In this document: positions 1 through 12,250 of the stretch, in pieces
Layout of the letters: each line of letters begins with the position of its first letter
Numbering within the stretch: position 1 is the first letter of the stretch
Assembly: GCA_029582165.1 (NCBI GenBank)
Contig: CM055872.1
Span: 50,115,195 to 50,179,194, forward strand
Length of the DNA stretch: 64,000 bases
DNA from: Portulaca oleracea
Lineage: Eukaryota > Streptophyta > Magnoliopsida > Caryophyllales > Portulacaceae
Direction: 5' to 3'
Made by a program: the position numbers and the translations under genes
The notes under the pieces: model-generated
The model's input: only the letters and a program-made list of their open reading frames with translations
Told to the model about the DNA's origin: nothing
Databases searched by the model: none

Positions 1-290
1 GATGACTGATGTTTGGTGCTCTTTTATGTGGCGACCGGAAGATGACTGATGTTGCTGCTCTTTTATGTGGCGACCGGAAGATGAATGATGTCGGTGCTCT
101 TTTATGTGGCGACCAGATGATGACTGATGTCAATGCTCTTTTATGTGGTGACCGGATGATGAATGCCGTCGGTGCTCTTTTATGTGGCAACCGGGTGGCG
201 GATGCTGTCGGTGCTCTTTTATGTGGCGCCCGGATGATGAACGATGTTTGGTGCTCTTTTGTATGGCATCCGGAAGATGTCCTGCAAAAC
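1..290 (-). repeat. 39-bp tandem array, about seven copies
   Basis: Copies begin near 9, 48, 87, 126, 165, 204 and 243, each built round a GCTCTTTTATGTGGCGACC core. The unit length is divisible by three, which explains an open frame through it; the frame is not taken as a gene. The reverse complement closely matches the array at 37915-38125 inside TE-C. The window therefore starts in the 3' internal part of a related element lying on the minus strand, cut off by the left edge. Confidence 0.9.
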
Positions 291-342
291 AGTAATGAGA
301 AACACAATATCAATTTCAAGACAAAATCGATCAATACCTTAC
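282..342 (-). other. probable 61-nt intron in the left-edge retroelement relic
   Basis: On the minus strand the donor reads CAAG then GTAAGG at 342, and the acceptor reads TTTTGCAG ending at 282, directly before the 39-bp array. TE-C has a 64-nt intron-like stretch (38058-38121) in the same place relative to its own array. That shared position is the main support; no transcript evidence is available here. Confidence 0.5.
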
Positions 343-666
343 CTTGGGTTGGTTCGTAATGAAAATGGTCTATCTGCAGCAAGGAAGGCAGCCTAGCTTT
401 CCTGTTTTAATGGGCCTGGCCCGCGCCTTCAGATGGCGGGCTTGGGCTGCTTGGGACAAGGGAAGGCCGCTGAGGCTTCCCTTAATTTTCTTCTTTTTTT
501 TTCTTTTTTTTTCTTGTTGAGGGAATCTCCAAGGGGGCCATAAGCATGATGATGTTATTGCTTTGGGGGGCAAGAGAATGAGGTTGGAGATTTCCAACCA
601 ATGAGGTGCGTTTAGCATCTCGAGGCGGGTCCTTAAAACGGACGGTCCGTATTCGTTTGCCTTTTC
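343..666. other. no gene seen; upstream region of PMD relic
   Basis: The stretch holds a T-rich low-complexity run (about 488-516) and two imperfect palindromes of the GGAAGGCC/GGCCTTCC type near 383-403 and 462-483. No credible reading frame was found on either strand. It may be promoter of the PMD gene or an LTR-like segment, because LTRs elsewhere in the window also carry short palindromes upstream of their TATA boxes. Confidence 0.4.
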
Positions 667-674
667 TATAAATA
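667..674 (+). promoter_or_regulatory. TATA box (TATAAATA) of PMD relic
   Basis: A consensus TATAAATA lies about 125 bp before the ATG at 794, followed by a pyrimidine-rich leader (CTTCATTGC, CTCTTC repeats) typical of plant 5' leaders. Functional status is unknown because the downstream gene is broken. Confidence 0.5.
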
Positions 675-793
675 CATAGCTTCATTGCATCCATTCATTC
701 ACATCTCTTCATTGCTTCCTCTTGAAGCTCTTCAATTTGCTCTCACAAATTTCTTCTTGAAAGTTGTTGGTCTTCTCTTTTATTTGGAGAAAA

Positions 794-2449
794 ATGCAAC
801 CATGGAGCCAAAGGAATCCTCGTCTTGCTCATGCGGTAGGATGGGCCCATGAAGGCATGGTTAGGCGAACCTTTGTTCGTGGGGTCGAGGCTGCTGCTGC
901 TGACTTGACTGTGCGCATTTGGAACTGTGTTTGGTATCATCGGTCACACATTAAGGTAATCGTCGAGCCCTTCTTTGTTAACATTTATTTTAACGTAAAA
1001 TGAGCAAGCAGAAATGTTTAATTTCATCCTGTCTTGTCAATTTTAGCCAATTTCATGTTGCATGCTTGATACTTTATAGCCCTTTGAATACTTGCATGCG
1101 CCTCTTATTTTGCCCAAAATTGAAAGGAATGCCCGAAATTTTGTTCATATGATAACCGGCCCAAAATAAAAATCCACGGCCTATTTTATTAGCAAGGCTC
1201 GACGACCTTCCTTCTTTAATATGTTGGGCCGAGGCGTAGCGAGTAGAAAATGGGCCGAAGAGAATGAGGAAGGCCCGGCGGCCTTCCGTGCTTTGTATTG
1301 GGCCAGAAATAGCGCACGCTTGACTATTGGGCTGAAATAAATTGGAAGGGCCAGCGACCTTCATTCTGTGATGATGGCTGTGGGCCCTTTTCTTGAGCCG
1401 GTCCAAAGTGGAATGTCATGTGGTTTTCTTTTGTAACCTCCCATGTTTTGACCCGTTAGTAGAGTGTTAATCGAGTTCATGCTTCGTAGCTCTTAGTTCT
1501 TTTCATTTGATGTTTTTAGGAAGATTCCCTAAAAACTTTTAGGAATCTAAAGAAGCTCCCGAAGTTTGTTGATTCCTTGGGAGATTTTGCCTGGAACACT
1601 CTCGCAGCTACTGTCTTTGCCACTTTTCAGTCATGTTTGGTGGCTTGGAATGGCAAAACCCACCGAGTTCTAGGGAGAGCTCTGGCTGAAAGGTTTTGGG
1701 ATAGCACCAATTCCTTTCATTTGCCAGTAGGCGAGATGACGGTGACCCCAATAGATTTTGTATGATCACAGGGCTTTGTTGGGGTGGTCAAAATGTGGAG
1801 TTTCTCAAAGATCCTCCTCCGGACGTCATGGCTATGTTGGGCCCTGTGTTGGCGCGCCTCCGACTTGGGCAGGGTTTAGCCAGCTTGTCATACCCACACT
1901 TCGAGGCCTTGTTTAGTTGTGACTACTTCGCAACTCTGCCGTTGGACCAACGTTGCTTCTTGTTCATGGTGTACTTCATTGGTTCCACCATCTTTGCCAA
2001 CCGTGGTGACAACATATTCTTGTCTTGGATGGGAAATTTGCTTGATTTTGACGGTATTCGTCAACTACATCGGGCCAAAGCAGCCTATGCGGCGTTTCTC
2101 CATGGCCTTCGTCGTGGGGTTTGGATTTCCCAGAATGATGGGCCCAATCTTGTGCATCCCGCTCGTTCGCACTTTCAATATGGCCCTACACTATGGAAGC
2201 TGCTCGAGGTATGTACTCGAGATGCTTCCCTTTTATGTTATTCCACTTCCTTTATATATATGATGTGCGAATTACTCTCTTCTCATGCAGGCATGGGCTT
2301 GCAAATATATTGGTTCTTTGAATATTCGCTCTAAGAAGGGTAGGTTTGACCTTGATGCTGAACGTTGGCCTGTCAAGAACCTATAAGCCAATAAGTTCCT
2401 TGTAGGGCGCCTGGATGACATTTGGAGCATCCTAGATAACCTTACACCG
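794..2449 (+). pseudogene. plant mobile domain (PMD, MAIN-like) pseudogene, 5' part
   Basis: Exon 1 probably runs from the ATG at 794 to a donor near 954. Exon 2 starts after TTTTTAG at about 1519 and contains the family hallmark FHLPVGEMTVTP near 1720-1755. Further PMD-like matches are MITGLCWGG and a block resembling the YFIGSTIF...LSW part of the domain. A later exon follows the acceptor at 2289 (AWACKYIG), and a donor lies at 2450. The reading frame is broken near 1761, where one base appears lost and DFV runs into TGA while the domain continues in the next frame. Two further stops fall before 2449. The family includes MAIN and MAIL1, nuclear proteins linked to silencing and genome stability, and is often carried by transposable elements. 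TE-A sits in the intron after this part; the rest resumes at 24666. The domain call is firm; exon 1 is less certain. Confidence 0.75.
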
Positions 2450-2500
2450 GTATGACCTGTTGTCCTTCTTCCTGTTTCTGTTATTGGACATTTGTCATAC

Positions 2501-4921
2501 TGTGGACATTTTTCCTCGCCGTTCGGGCTTCCGAACGTCCACGTGGATTGGGGTGTGATTCGGTGATTTGTGCTGGGTTTAACCTTTGAAAACTCTTCAA
2601 GGAATTAATCGTACATTTCATGAATAATATCTTGTAAAATCACTTTCCCTTTACGTATGCATTTTATGAGTCCTTGAATTAAACCTTTAAGAGTGAACAT
2701 CCACCTGTTCCAAACTCTTCTAAATTTAACCCAATTTGCTCATTTAAATGTTAGGCTCGGAAGAAAGTGATTTATGCAAATATTATTTAGAAATATAAGA
2801 AGAAAACCCTAAAGTTGCATCGGTACATTGTAAAACCATGTTAGACATAGTTTATGCAATCATCGATGTGTTTTGGTTCGAAATGGGAGTCGCCACCTGA
2901 CTTTTTAAGGGAAAAGCCAAGACAAAACCAAAAGGAAAAGAAAGAAAGACTCCGCCTGCGAAACCCAAGAATGGATCAGGGGGTAAGGCTACGAAGTCGA
3001 AAAGCAAACTTTAAGAGTTCGCCTCTCACAAAAGGAAATACTCTACTAAAAGTTTAAAATTGTACTTTTGATAAAGTTTGGAAGGGCGGTAAATAAGAAC
3101 TTTATAAGATTACTTCATTGAATATGCAAAGAATGAAAGAAAAGAATGATACATCCAAAAAATTACTCGGAGGTACCCCAATATTTGAAAAAACTTTTTC
3201 GGTACCCCAATTTTTCAAAACTAATTTTGAGGTACCCTCACTTTTTGGGTTAATAATTATTTGGTGCTTTTCCAGCCAATAATTTTATTAAGTAACCGAA
3301 ATACCCTTATTCTTCTTCTTCAAGGATATTTCTTCAATTAAGGAAGAACAAGGGTATTTTTGTCACTTAATAATATTAATGAAGGATAAAACACCAAATA
3401 ATTATTAACCCAAAAAGTAAGGGTACCTCAAAATTAGTTTTTAAAAGTTGGGGTACCAGAAAAATATTTCACCAAAAGTTAGGGTATCTCAGAGTAATTT
3501 TTTGTGATACATCATATACCACACTTTATTTACATAAAGAAGAAACAAATAAGAGCTTATATTGTGCCTTTTGAAGGAAGCCTTGCCTAGCCTATGTTTA
3601 GTGCTTGAGACTCACTTGAATTAGCCTCTTGAAAGCCTTGAACACTCCTATTGAATATGCAAAAATGGTGCCAAAATTGGATGGAAAGAATACGAAAAAT
3701 GAGGTAAGAAAATGGTAAGAAAAGACTCTTTTTGTAGTGTTTTAAGTAGTAGAAAGGTTAGGCTTTTTGTGGAGTTTTAGGGTTTTGTGGAGGAATAATG
3801 GAAGATGGAATAAGAATAGAGATAGGAGGGCTTAAGAGAGTAGAGAAATGGAGATAATAGTAATAGGAAAGTGATGGAAAATGATGGGAAAAAGGTAGGA
3901 AAAAGATAGGAAGAAAGACTCTTTTTGTGGGTTTTTATGATGTTTTTGTGAGAGTTTTGTGTAAGAATGGTGGGGATGGTATGAGAGTATGGATTAAGGG
4001 GTTTAAGAGGATGAGGATAAGGAGATTAGGATAGTAACATAATGGTGGAAAGGTGATAGGAAAAGAGTGGTAGAATGATTATATTAGAATAGAGATTAGT
4101 ACGGAGTGGTGAGAGGAATAAGAGAATGGATGAATGAGAGTTTAAGGGGAAGGATGAGTGAATGATTGAGTGAGTTTGGCTTCAACAAGAGGGGTATTTA
4201 TAGGCTTAGAAGAGGCTTAGGGTACATGCATATACAATCACATTCATGCCTCGGATTTGCACAGTTGGTTGGCACATACAACCAGGTGGCAAGGGGAGTG
4301 TTTTCGATGGTTGGTGGAGCTGGGAGGCTGAATCTATAGTCTGAACAGCCTTAAGACCGACCGGCCTTGGGAAAGGGGAGGGATGAACCTTGCCTCATTC
4401 ATGTTTCCTTGGACAGTGGAGGTGTGAATGGAGTATTCGATAACAGTTGTTCACACCATGGACGGTGGGAGCCTATTTGCAAGCTTTATGCATGTTGTTG
4501 TGAGATCTTGAATTTGAGACCCCTTGGAGGCTTTTTGCATGTGATATTTTCTTAGATTTTGTAAGGATTTCATGGCTAAATAGAGTTTTATTGCCTACGT
4601 AAAGATCATGCATGCAGTAGGCTAGGAAATTCATATGTAATAGTGCATGTGTGCTCGTCCGAACTTAGGCATGTTGAGTGCATGCGAGGAATTGTCTTGG
4701 CTTATCTTTGGCTTGGTTTGGCTTCCCTAATTTCATTATTCTAACTAAAGTACATAACTAAAAATACATAAAAAGAAAAAATAAAAATTACATTAGAAAT
4801 GTATAAAACTATGCTAAAATCAGGTGCCTGAATGAGCTTATTAGCTGGCTTCTTTTCCTTTATTTTTGCTTCGTTTATATAGATATGCTATATATTTATG
4901 TGCTAAAATCCGGTGTCTACA
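2501..4921 (-). repeat. TE-A 3' LTR (contains MITE-1)
   Basis: On the minus strand it starts TGTAGACACCGG at 4921 and ends TGTCCACA at 2501. Without the MITE and its duplicated site it is about 2063 bp, against 2066 bp for the other LTR. A TATAAATA (complement) lies at 4195-4202. A purine-rich stretch with AAAGTGGAGACTCTC precedes it on the minus strand as the likely polypurine tract. Confidence 0.9.
3156..3504. mobile_element. MITE-1, 349-bp fold-back element with 9-bp target duplication
   Basis: The ends read CAAAAAATTACTC and its complement, and almost the whole element is an inverted repeat with a loop near 3320-3345. TGATACATC flanks it at 3147-3155 and 3505-3513. The other TE-A LTR has the uninterrupted site near 23230, proving a clean insertion after TE-A landed. 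A 9-bp duplication is typical of Mutator-like elements; no transposase is present. Confidence 0.93.
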
Positions 4922-5400
4922 GAGAGTCTCCACTTTGATTGAGTCCGAGGATTGGACGAAAAGCAAAGTAGTCTTGATTTGATGGACACCGGTCGAGATA
5001 TGACTTTGAATTGCAAAGCTTGGGGATATGACTTTGGAGTGCAAAGCTTGGCGTGATGCTTGGAAGCTGAGTCTTGCATCGCAGTTGTGGGCGGCATGCG
5101 CCTCTATCGGGGATAATCTCGAGCACGTATGATGCTCTACTTGGCTGTTGATGGGTTTTTGCGTATCGTTCGCTGATCTCAGGCGGGAATGACGCCCTAC
5201 TTGAAGTGATCTCGGATGTCTGATGACGTCCTACTCGAAATGGTCTCGAGCGCTGGAGGCATCCTACTTGAAAGTGTGGGATGACACTTGGAAGCTAAGT
5301 CCTCTGTCGCGGTTGGCGAACTTGCGTCGATAGGTGATTTTAGGCGAGAATGAGGCCTTACTTGTTGGAGAGACTTCATCGGACGCGATGTCGATGACTG
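4922..5400 (-). other. TE-A internal region next to 3' LTR
   Basis: Non-coding. It resembles the matching part of TE-B (16340-16560): both carry the phrase GATATGACTTTGGATTG or a close variant, and both have GCGGGCGGCATGCGCCTC or a near variant. This fixes the two elements as relatives. No gene is supported. Confidence 0.7.
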
Positions 5401-5404
5401 TTGG

Positions 5405-5500
5405 AGTCTGATGTTCTAGTCTTTCCCAATGTCGTTCCAGTCTTTCCCGGTGTCGTTTCCAGTTTTTCCCGGTGTCGTTTCCAGTTTTTCCCGGTGTCGA
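5405..5500 (-). repeat. short tandem array, about four copies
   Basis: Repeats of a TTCCAGTCTTTCCCGGTGTCG-like unit of about 21-24 bp. The same unit forms a longer array in TE-B at 16595-17005. Confidence 0.8.
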
Positions 5501-6290
5501 TGTTGATGATTGTTGCCATGTTCAATGCCGAAGGACTTCACCGTTCGCGATGTCGATGGCCCTGGGGGTCGAGACTTCACCGGAACTCTGCCGGTGGCTC
5601 AAGATTTGGATTGCATCGAAACTCTGTCGATGACCCTGGTTGTTGAGACTTCACCTAAACTCTGCCGGTGGCTCTGATGTTGATGGGGACTTATGCCGAT
5701 TGGCGACCTTGTTTTTGGTCTTTTGATGATGATGATGATAGTGGTGACAAAATAGACGCGAGGCTAGATGCGGGGACTAACCAGACGCGAGGCTGGAAGC
5801 CGTTGATGATAATGATGATGATGGTGATGATAATGATGATGATGATGATGATGGAAAACTGGACGCGAGGCCAGATGCCAGACTAATCAGACGCGAGGCT
5901 GGAAGCCGACCAACCAGACGCAACGCTGGAGGCCAAAGGGATTGCACTGAAACTTTGCCGATGGCCCTGATGTTGAGACTTCACCCATCTCAATGCCGGT
6001 GGCTCTATTGCCGATGGGGACTTATGCCGATTGGCTACCCTGTTTTTGGATTTTTTGTTGATGATGATGGCATTTTTGATGTCGATGAGACTTCGCTGGA
6101 CGCGATGCTAGTGAGATTTCATCGAACTTGATGTCGACGACTCTTATTGCTGAGACTGCACTGAACTCTGCCGGTGGCTCTGGTTTTGGTTTTCAGTGAT
6201 GATGGTGGCATTTCAATGCTTGGAGACTTCGTCAGACGTGAAGCCGACGACTCTTATTTTCCTCAGTTTATGTCAACATGATCATTGGGA
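5500..6290 (-). repeat. degenerate repeats and a GAT-rich microsatellite in TE-A
   Basis: Imperfect repeats of phrases such as ACTTCACC and ACTCTGCCGGTGGCTC fill this block. Runs of GAT trinucleotides lie at about 5724-5745 and 5805-5852. A duplicated segment with CCTAGGCCGGCCGG follows at about 6405-6560. Frames open through the trinucleotide runs are composition artefacts. Confidence 0.7.
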
Positions 6291-6299
6291 AAATGCTCT

Positions 6300-7029
6300 T
6301 TATTTGGGGACTTGATGCTCCAATCTTGAGAAGACCATCCCTCCTTATCGGGTACACTTAGCCGTGCTCCTCCTTGAAAATGTACAAGCTTGAGCTCTTG
6401 GAAATAAGCATGGAGAAAAGTCAAAGGCTCCTTCTTTCCCTAGGCCGGCCGGACGCTAGAGAAAAGAGAGGAACCATTACATTCACTTGAGCCCTTGGCA
6501 ACAAGCATGGAGAAAAGACAAAGGCTCCTTCTTCCCCTAGGCCGGCCGGACACTAGAGAAAAGAGAGGAATCTTTGTATCCACTCCAGCTTTTTCAGGCC
6601 ATGCAATAGATAAATCTGATCACAATTATTGTAAATACCTCCAAAGCCGATCACGCTTGAGCCTGGGCAAAGAGGGCCTGACACGTGGCTGTGTGAACCG
6701 AGCTCTTGTGATTAAAAATTGGAGTTTCTTCTTGGCCTTCTTTTTGCTTTCTCGATTTTCTTTATATTCTCGACTTTTATTGAAAAGCGATGGCTTCTTC
6801 CGCTCTCATTCCTTGGTATGCTTTATTTCTTCTACAAGCTTATTTTTATAGCATGTTACCATTAAAATAACTTGCATGCCACTGCTTGTTTTAGCACCTA
6901 AAGTTGAATTTAAAGTATGTGATACTTCAAATTTTTCTTTAAGCGCATAGACGCCAACATCTTCTTTGTTCATGGTTGCATAAGTTTGGAATTCCACTAG
7001 GGGAACATGGATTCTTGAATTTCGCCCGT
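6300..7029 (-). other. TE-A internal, non-coding
   Basis: Contains the near-identical paired segments round 6400-6450 and 6500-6565. No protein family was recognised in any frame and no other structured repeat was seen. Confidence 0.5.
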
Positions 7030-7280
7030 TCGCCGATCCGTATCAATCATGTGAAGAATCTGTCCTTCGTGTTGGACAGGTGCCGTTCGTGTTTGGCTGA
7101 AGAGGATGTTGTCCTTCGTGTTGGACAATCGCCATTCATGTCTGGCTGAGAAAGATTTTGTCCTTCGTGTTGGACAATCGCCATTCGTGTTTGGAGGATG
7201 ATGAAGATTTTGTCCTTCGTGTCGGACAGTCGCCATTCGTGTCTGGCGGATGAAGATGAATTCTGTCCTTCGTGTCGGAC
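7030..7280 (-). repeat. tandem array, about six copies of a roughly 45-bp unit
   Basis: Each copy holds TGTCCTTCGTGTTGGACA or a variant, itself an imperfect palindrome, followed by GCCATTCGTG. Single copies of the same unit occur in TE-B (about 17668-17705) and TE-C (about 37480-37510). The array is therefore an expansion of a module shared by the lineage. Confidence 0.8.
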
Positions 7281-9473
7281 AGTTGATTTACGACTTGATT
7301 GGATGCTGACTTGACCTGCTAGACTTAGATTAGAGATTGCTTCAATCTTTCCCCTAGTGATAGGAAACCATGCCGACTGGTCTAACTGAGATCCCATACG
7401 GGCTCATCTAGCCCCCAATGTTGCATTCTAGAACAACGGTGTGACAATTCTTTGCTTCTTTTTTTATTATTTTTTATTTTCTTTTTCTTTTGATATGTAG
7501 GTGTACATGCAAATGATATACTAGACTCTCGCACAAACAAGGCATTTTTATTTTTTGACACAAGAATTCAAGCAATTATGCATTTATGCACGACTATTAA
7601 CTTTATGCATGACAAGCCGACTCTATGCAAGACAACTTGACTCTATGTGACTTTGACACACTTTATGGATGCAATGCAAACCTATTATGCTTAGACGAGA
7701 CACACAAAGTGATGCTTTATGCTTCTATACATGCAACTCTATATGCAGGTAACCCCCCGACTCTTTATTTAGAAAATGATTTTCTAAGGCATTGCATTTC
7801 TAAGACAACGCTTTTCTAGGATAATGACTTCTTGAGACAATGACTCTATTTTTTCGGACAATACTTTCCTAAGACAATGACTTCCTAAGGTTCCAGGCCA
7901 CTTGTGGGGAATTTCAGGAAAATTCAGGATGAGGAACATCTCGGTCCAGGGGACAAGGAAAAATGGAGGAGGTGCTAGGCCTGAAGGATGTGCTTCTTGG
8001 ATGCTCACGTAAGTGACCTTGATCGCTTGCAAATCCATGATGATGTATGACAAGCCCCCAGTTTGGCGTAGACTCTTGACGGCGTTGTGTTGCTTTGGAG
8101 GACACATTAGGGATTTGCAAGCCCCTAGTTTGATGTGGATTGACGATCTGATGCATGGAGTCAGTGGATGAGGTGAAGTCATAGTCCTTAGTGGTGAATC
8201 TCAATCTCTCCTTTTGCCTAACTTGCCTGAAGGATTTTCAAGTTAGCTTCTCTTTCATTTTCTTTTTTTTTTCTTTTTCCTTTTTCCTTTTCTCTTTTTT
8301 TCTTTTTTATTTTGAGATCATTAGGACAATATTGAGAATGGAGATTCAGGACCTTGTAGAATAGGGAGTAAGTGTCGCTCTTTGAAGCTATCTCCGATAA
8401 ATGTCTTGAACGTTGTCACAAGGGTAGCGCGAGCCCCCAGTTTAGAGTAGCTTGTCTTTGAGTTTGTTCATGATCATGCATGTTGCTGCCAGTTAGCCGT
8501 TGATTTGATGTGGACGGCTTTTGCTCTTGTTGAGAAGTGAACCACACTGGGCATTAAGAAAAGAGCCTCATACTTGCATTAATGACTGAGCTCAAAGAGT
8601 CCTCCAAGGGTGAGATGAGATGAAAAGGCTAAAAAGGTTGGTTAGAAAGTGTTTGGTGAAAGAGATGATGGGAGAGGTATTATTAATGAATGGGATGTGG
8701 AGACACTTAAAAAAGAATGTTCCTTAAAAAGAAATGAGAGATGGTCAAATGGGATAAATATCATCTATTGGGAAACGGTTAGAACATGGGGATAAAGACA
8801 CACTTAAGGATGATGGCGCCTTGAAAGGGTGAAGAGATGGTCAAATGGGGTAGACATCATCTCTTGGGAAAGGCTGGAACATGGGTGTTGGAATGGTATC
8901 CAAGTCTGATGAATGAAAAGAAAATGGAGGGTTGATGATAGTGATAGAATCCAGGGTTTCCTCTCCTTTTGCCTAGCCCGCCCAAGTGGGTTTTTGGACT
9001 AGCTTTTTATTCTCTCTCTCTTTTTTATTCTCTCAAAGACCAATTTATTCAGCGACGAATGTTCTCTAAAGTAAAAAGGTATCGGGCCGGGCCTCGAAGA
9101 GGTTCTCCTATGTATCCAAGGTGGAATCAGGCTAGTTGTAGTTCTTTTAGCGCAACTTTGAAAGGGTAGTGCCTTGAGGAAGGGTTAAAGGTTCAAAAAG
9201 ATGGTTTTGAAGGCTTGAAGGGTTCACATGCAGGTTATGGATGGCTATGAAGGTTATTGAAGGATCAAATGTATGATGAGGTGTATGAATGATGAGGTGA
9301 AGGTTTGAGATGGGAAAGGTTTAAGGGACTTTTCTGGTGTGCATGACCTATTTCTGCCTTCTAGCTTCTTATTCTCTTTTCCCTCTTCGTTATTTTTGTT
9401 ATTCCTTTCTCCTCTTTTTCTTTTTTGCTATCTCTCTCTATTTTTTTGCTATCCCTCTCAACCTTTTTTTTTT
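7281..9473 (-). other. TE-A internal, non-coding
   Basis: This block is colinear with TE-B 17700-19430 and, reversed, with TE-C about 35400-37470. Recurring phrases include CTCTCCTTTTGCCTA, GCCCCCAGTTT and a pyrimidine run (about 8250-8310). No gene is supported. Confidence 0.6.
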
Positions 9474-9822
9474 CAAAAAATTACTTGGAGGTACCCCAAT
9501 ATTTGGAGAAACTATTTTTCGGTATCCCAACTTTTCAAAACTAATTTTGAGGTACCCTTAATTTTTGGGTTAGTAATTAATTGGAGCTTTTCTGGCCATT
9601 AATTTTATTAAGTGACCAAAATGCCCTCATTCTTCTTCATCAAGGGTATTTCTTCAAGAAGGGAAGAACAAGGGCATTTTGGTCACTTACAAAATTAATG
9701 ACCGAAAAAGAACCAAATAATTACTAACCCAAAAAGTAAGGGTACCTCAAAATTAGTTTTGAAAAGTTGGGGTACTAGAAAAACATTTCACCAAAAGTTA
9801 GGGTACCTAGAGTAATTTTTTA
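9474..9822. mobile_element. MITE-2, same fold-back family as MITE-1
   Basis: It starts CAAAAAATTACTTGGAGG and ends with the complementary AGTAATTTTTT. The arms match MITE-1 almost throughout. The flanks are T-rich, and a T-rich duplication of about 9-10 bp (CTTTTTTTTT) is visible but hard to place exactly. Confidence 0.85.
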
Positions 9823-10890
9823 CTTTTTTTTTGTTTCTTCTTTTTTTTTTCACTTCGTTTTTTAACTCTTTTTTTTAACCCCCTTTATTTTTCGAACTCC
9901 TTCACGGGTCGCCTCCTGTTCTCCATTGGTCATATCACACCTTTTGGATTTGGTTTAATGAATGAAAGGGTTTTGAAAAGGTTGAGGCTTCATGGAACAT
10001 GCTAAAAGTGTAAATGATAGGTAGTAAGTGGTAGGTCGAGATTGGGTGAAAAGACGAGGGTAATATGGTTGGTGAAATGAAGGTTGGGCGAAAGCCCCTT
10101 GTCCTCGTCACATTTGGTTAAGCTGCGACATTTCTAATAAGGAGCGTTCACTTCAAAGAAGTTATTGGACTTGGTCTTTCATGACAACATGCTCTCTTTC
10201 TACTTAGCTTGCTGGATGAGGGTACATGCTGACTTCTCTCATCGATTTTATTCTCTCCTTTTGCCTGGTTTGCCTCAACGATGTTTTCAAACCAGACACT
10301 CTATAGTTTTTCACTCTTTTCTTTTTCAATCTTTTTTTTTAATTTCTCTCTTTATCTCTCTAACCCTTGATTCAAGAAACTAAAAGGATGGGAACGAGGT
10401 ACATGAAAAAAATGGAAATATAAGAGAAGGTAAATTTGCTGGACTTGGTTTGTAAAGATGGTGAATGGATGAGAGAACTTTTCAACTCAAACCAGAAGTA
10501 CAAGCATGAAATTTTATTTGAACAAATAACAACAATTGCAACTAAGTTCAAGACATGAATTAAGAGTTAACTCTTAACGCTAACAGACTCCGCAAATGAA
10601 TGCTTGACAATCAAGAATGTAGCTAACTCTAAAGCTCCTTTGATGTGGTGCCCTCCATGTCTTCCTGTGGGGAATCCATGCTCAAATTGGTCCTTTGTGT
10701 TGCTTTTGGTAGGGGCAGTTTCCTAACTAGACCATCTCCTCAATCTTAATCTTCAAAGTCCAACAATTCTCTGTGTCATGTCCCAGGGATCTATTGTAGT
10801 TGTAGAATTTCCTGTCGCCCCAATACTCCCTTTATTGTTGGCTCAGGCCTTGACCTTGACACTAGAAAAACAAAATGAAAAAAAAAAACC
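9823..10890 (-). other. TE-A internal, non-coding
   Basis: The reverse complement corresponds to TE-C about 33900-34440. No gene is supported. Confidence 0.5.
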
Positions 10891-10899
10891 ATCCCAATG

Positions 10900-12250
10900 C
10901 ATGCAAGTCCTAAATGACCTATATGGACTTCCTAAAAATGAAATATGCTTATATGCTAACTCGAGAGAGACTCACCCAGGACATGGGTTTGAATATGCTA
11001 ATTGACCTACATGGAACTTCTTAGGATGCAAGACTTCTATGTACTGACTTAAGGGAAAGACTTACCCACGACATGGGTCTATATGTCCTAAAATCTATAT
11101 GAGAAATCCTAAAATGCAAATGCCTATATGTTGACCCTATGACATGGGTTTACACTAGACTTCTTAAAAAAAAAAAAAAGACACTCACATGATATGCCAG
11201 TACCAAAAAAAAAAAAAAAGACTCACCAATGACATGGGTGTATGCTTGACTTCCTAAACAAAAGACAGATATCTACATGACAACTCTAGACACATACTTA
11301 CCCATGACTTAGACCTTATACTAGAATTTCTACATAAAGAAAAACACTTACATGCTAACTCTAGACAGAGACACACCCATGACATGGGTTTGCAATTGAT
11401 AACCAAGGTGAAAGACACATGTTGACTTAAGAAAGAACCTACCTATGACTTAGACCCTATTTGAGACGTTCTGAGGAATGAAGACACTTACCTGCTTACT
11501 CAAGAAACAACCTAACAACTTACCCATGACATAGGTTTTACTTTGGACTTTCTAAAAAAATACAGACTCACATTGACTTAAAAAAAAGATTCGCCTATGA
11601 CCTAGGCCTTGTATGAAAACTCCTTAAAGACTGAAAGATGCAGACGCTAACACAAAGACTCATCCTAGACTTTATATGAAACTTTCTAAAGAATGCAATA
11701 CACTTTCATACAAACACTAACACAAAGATTCATCGTAGACCTAGGTTTACATTGAACTTCCAACAAATGGAACACACATGTTGATTCAAGAAAGACTCAC
11801 ACATGACACGACCTTGCATTAATGGACTTCCTAGGGATGAAAAACACATATTGACCTAGGAAAAGACTCACTTAGGACCCAGACCTTATTTGCGACTTTC
11901 TAAAGAATGAAAAAAAAACCAACATGGTGACTCTAAAACAAATACTCTAAAATAAAGACACTTAGTTACTGACATTGAAATGCAAGACACTTACATGCAG
12001 ACTCTGAATTAAAGACTCACCCATAACTTAGGTTCACATGTCCTATGAACCTATATGAGACCTCCTAAAGAATGCAAGACACTTACATGCAAACTCTAAA
12101 ACGAAGACTTACTCACCTATAACTCGGGTTTACTAGACCATACATGATATCACACCTCTTAACGTGTAAGACACCTATTTACTGACTCAAGAAACAATTC
12201 AACTGTGATATAGATTTACGTGTTCTAACTTCTATATGACTCTAAACAAC
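10900..12250 (-). repeat. degenerate tandem block, unit about 100-130 bp
   Basis: The phrase CCCATGACATGGGT or a variant recurs roughly a dozen times, each followed by sequence like CTTCCTAAAGAATGCAAGAC. TE-C has the same block on the opposite strand at 32930-33900. CCCATGACATGGG is itself a near palindrome. Confidence 0.75.

Noticed and set aside
9..359. 116-codon frame with repeated ALLCGDR peptide
   Set aside because: 39-bp repeat unit, divisible by three; the same repeat is non-coding and reversed in TE-C.
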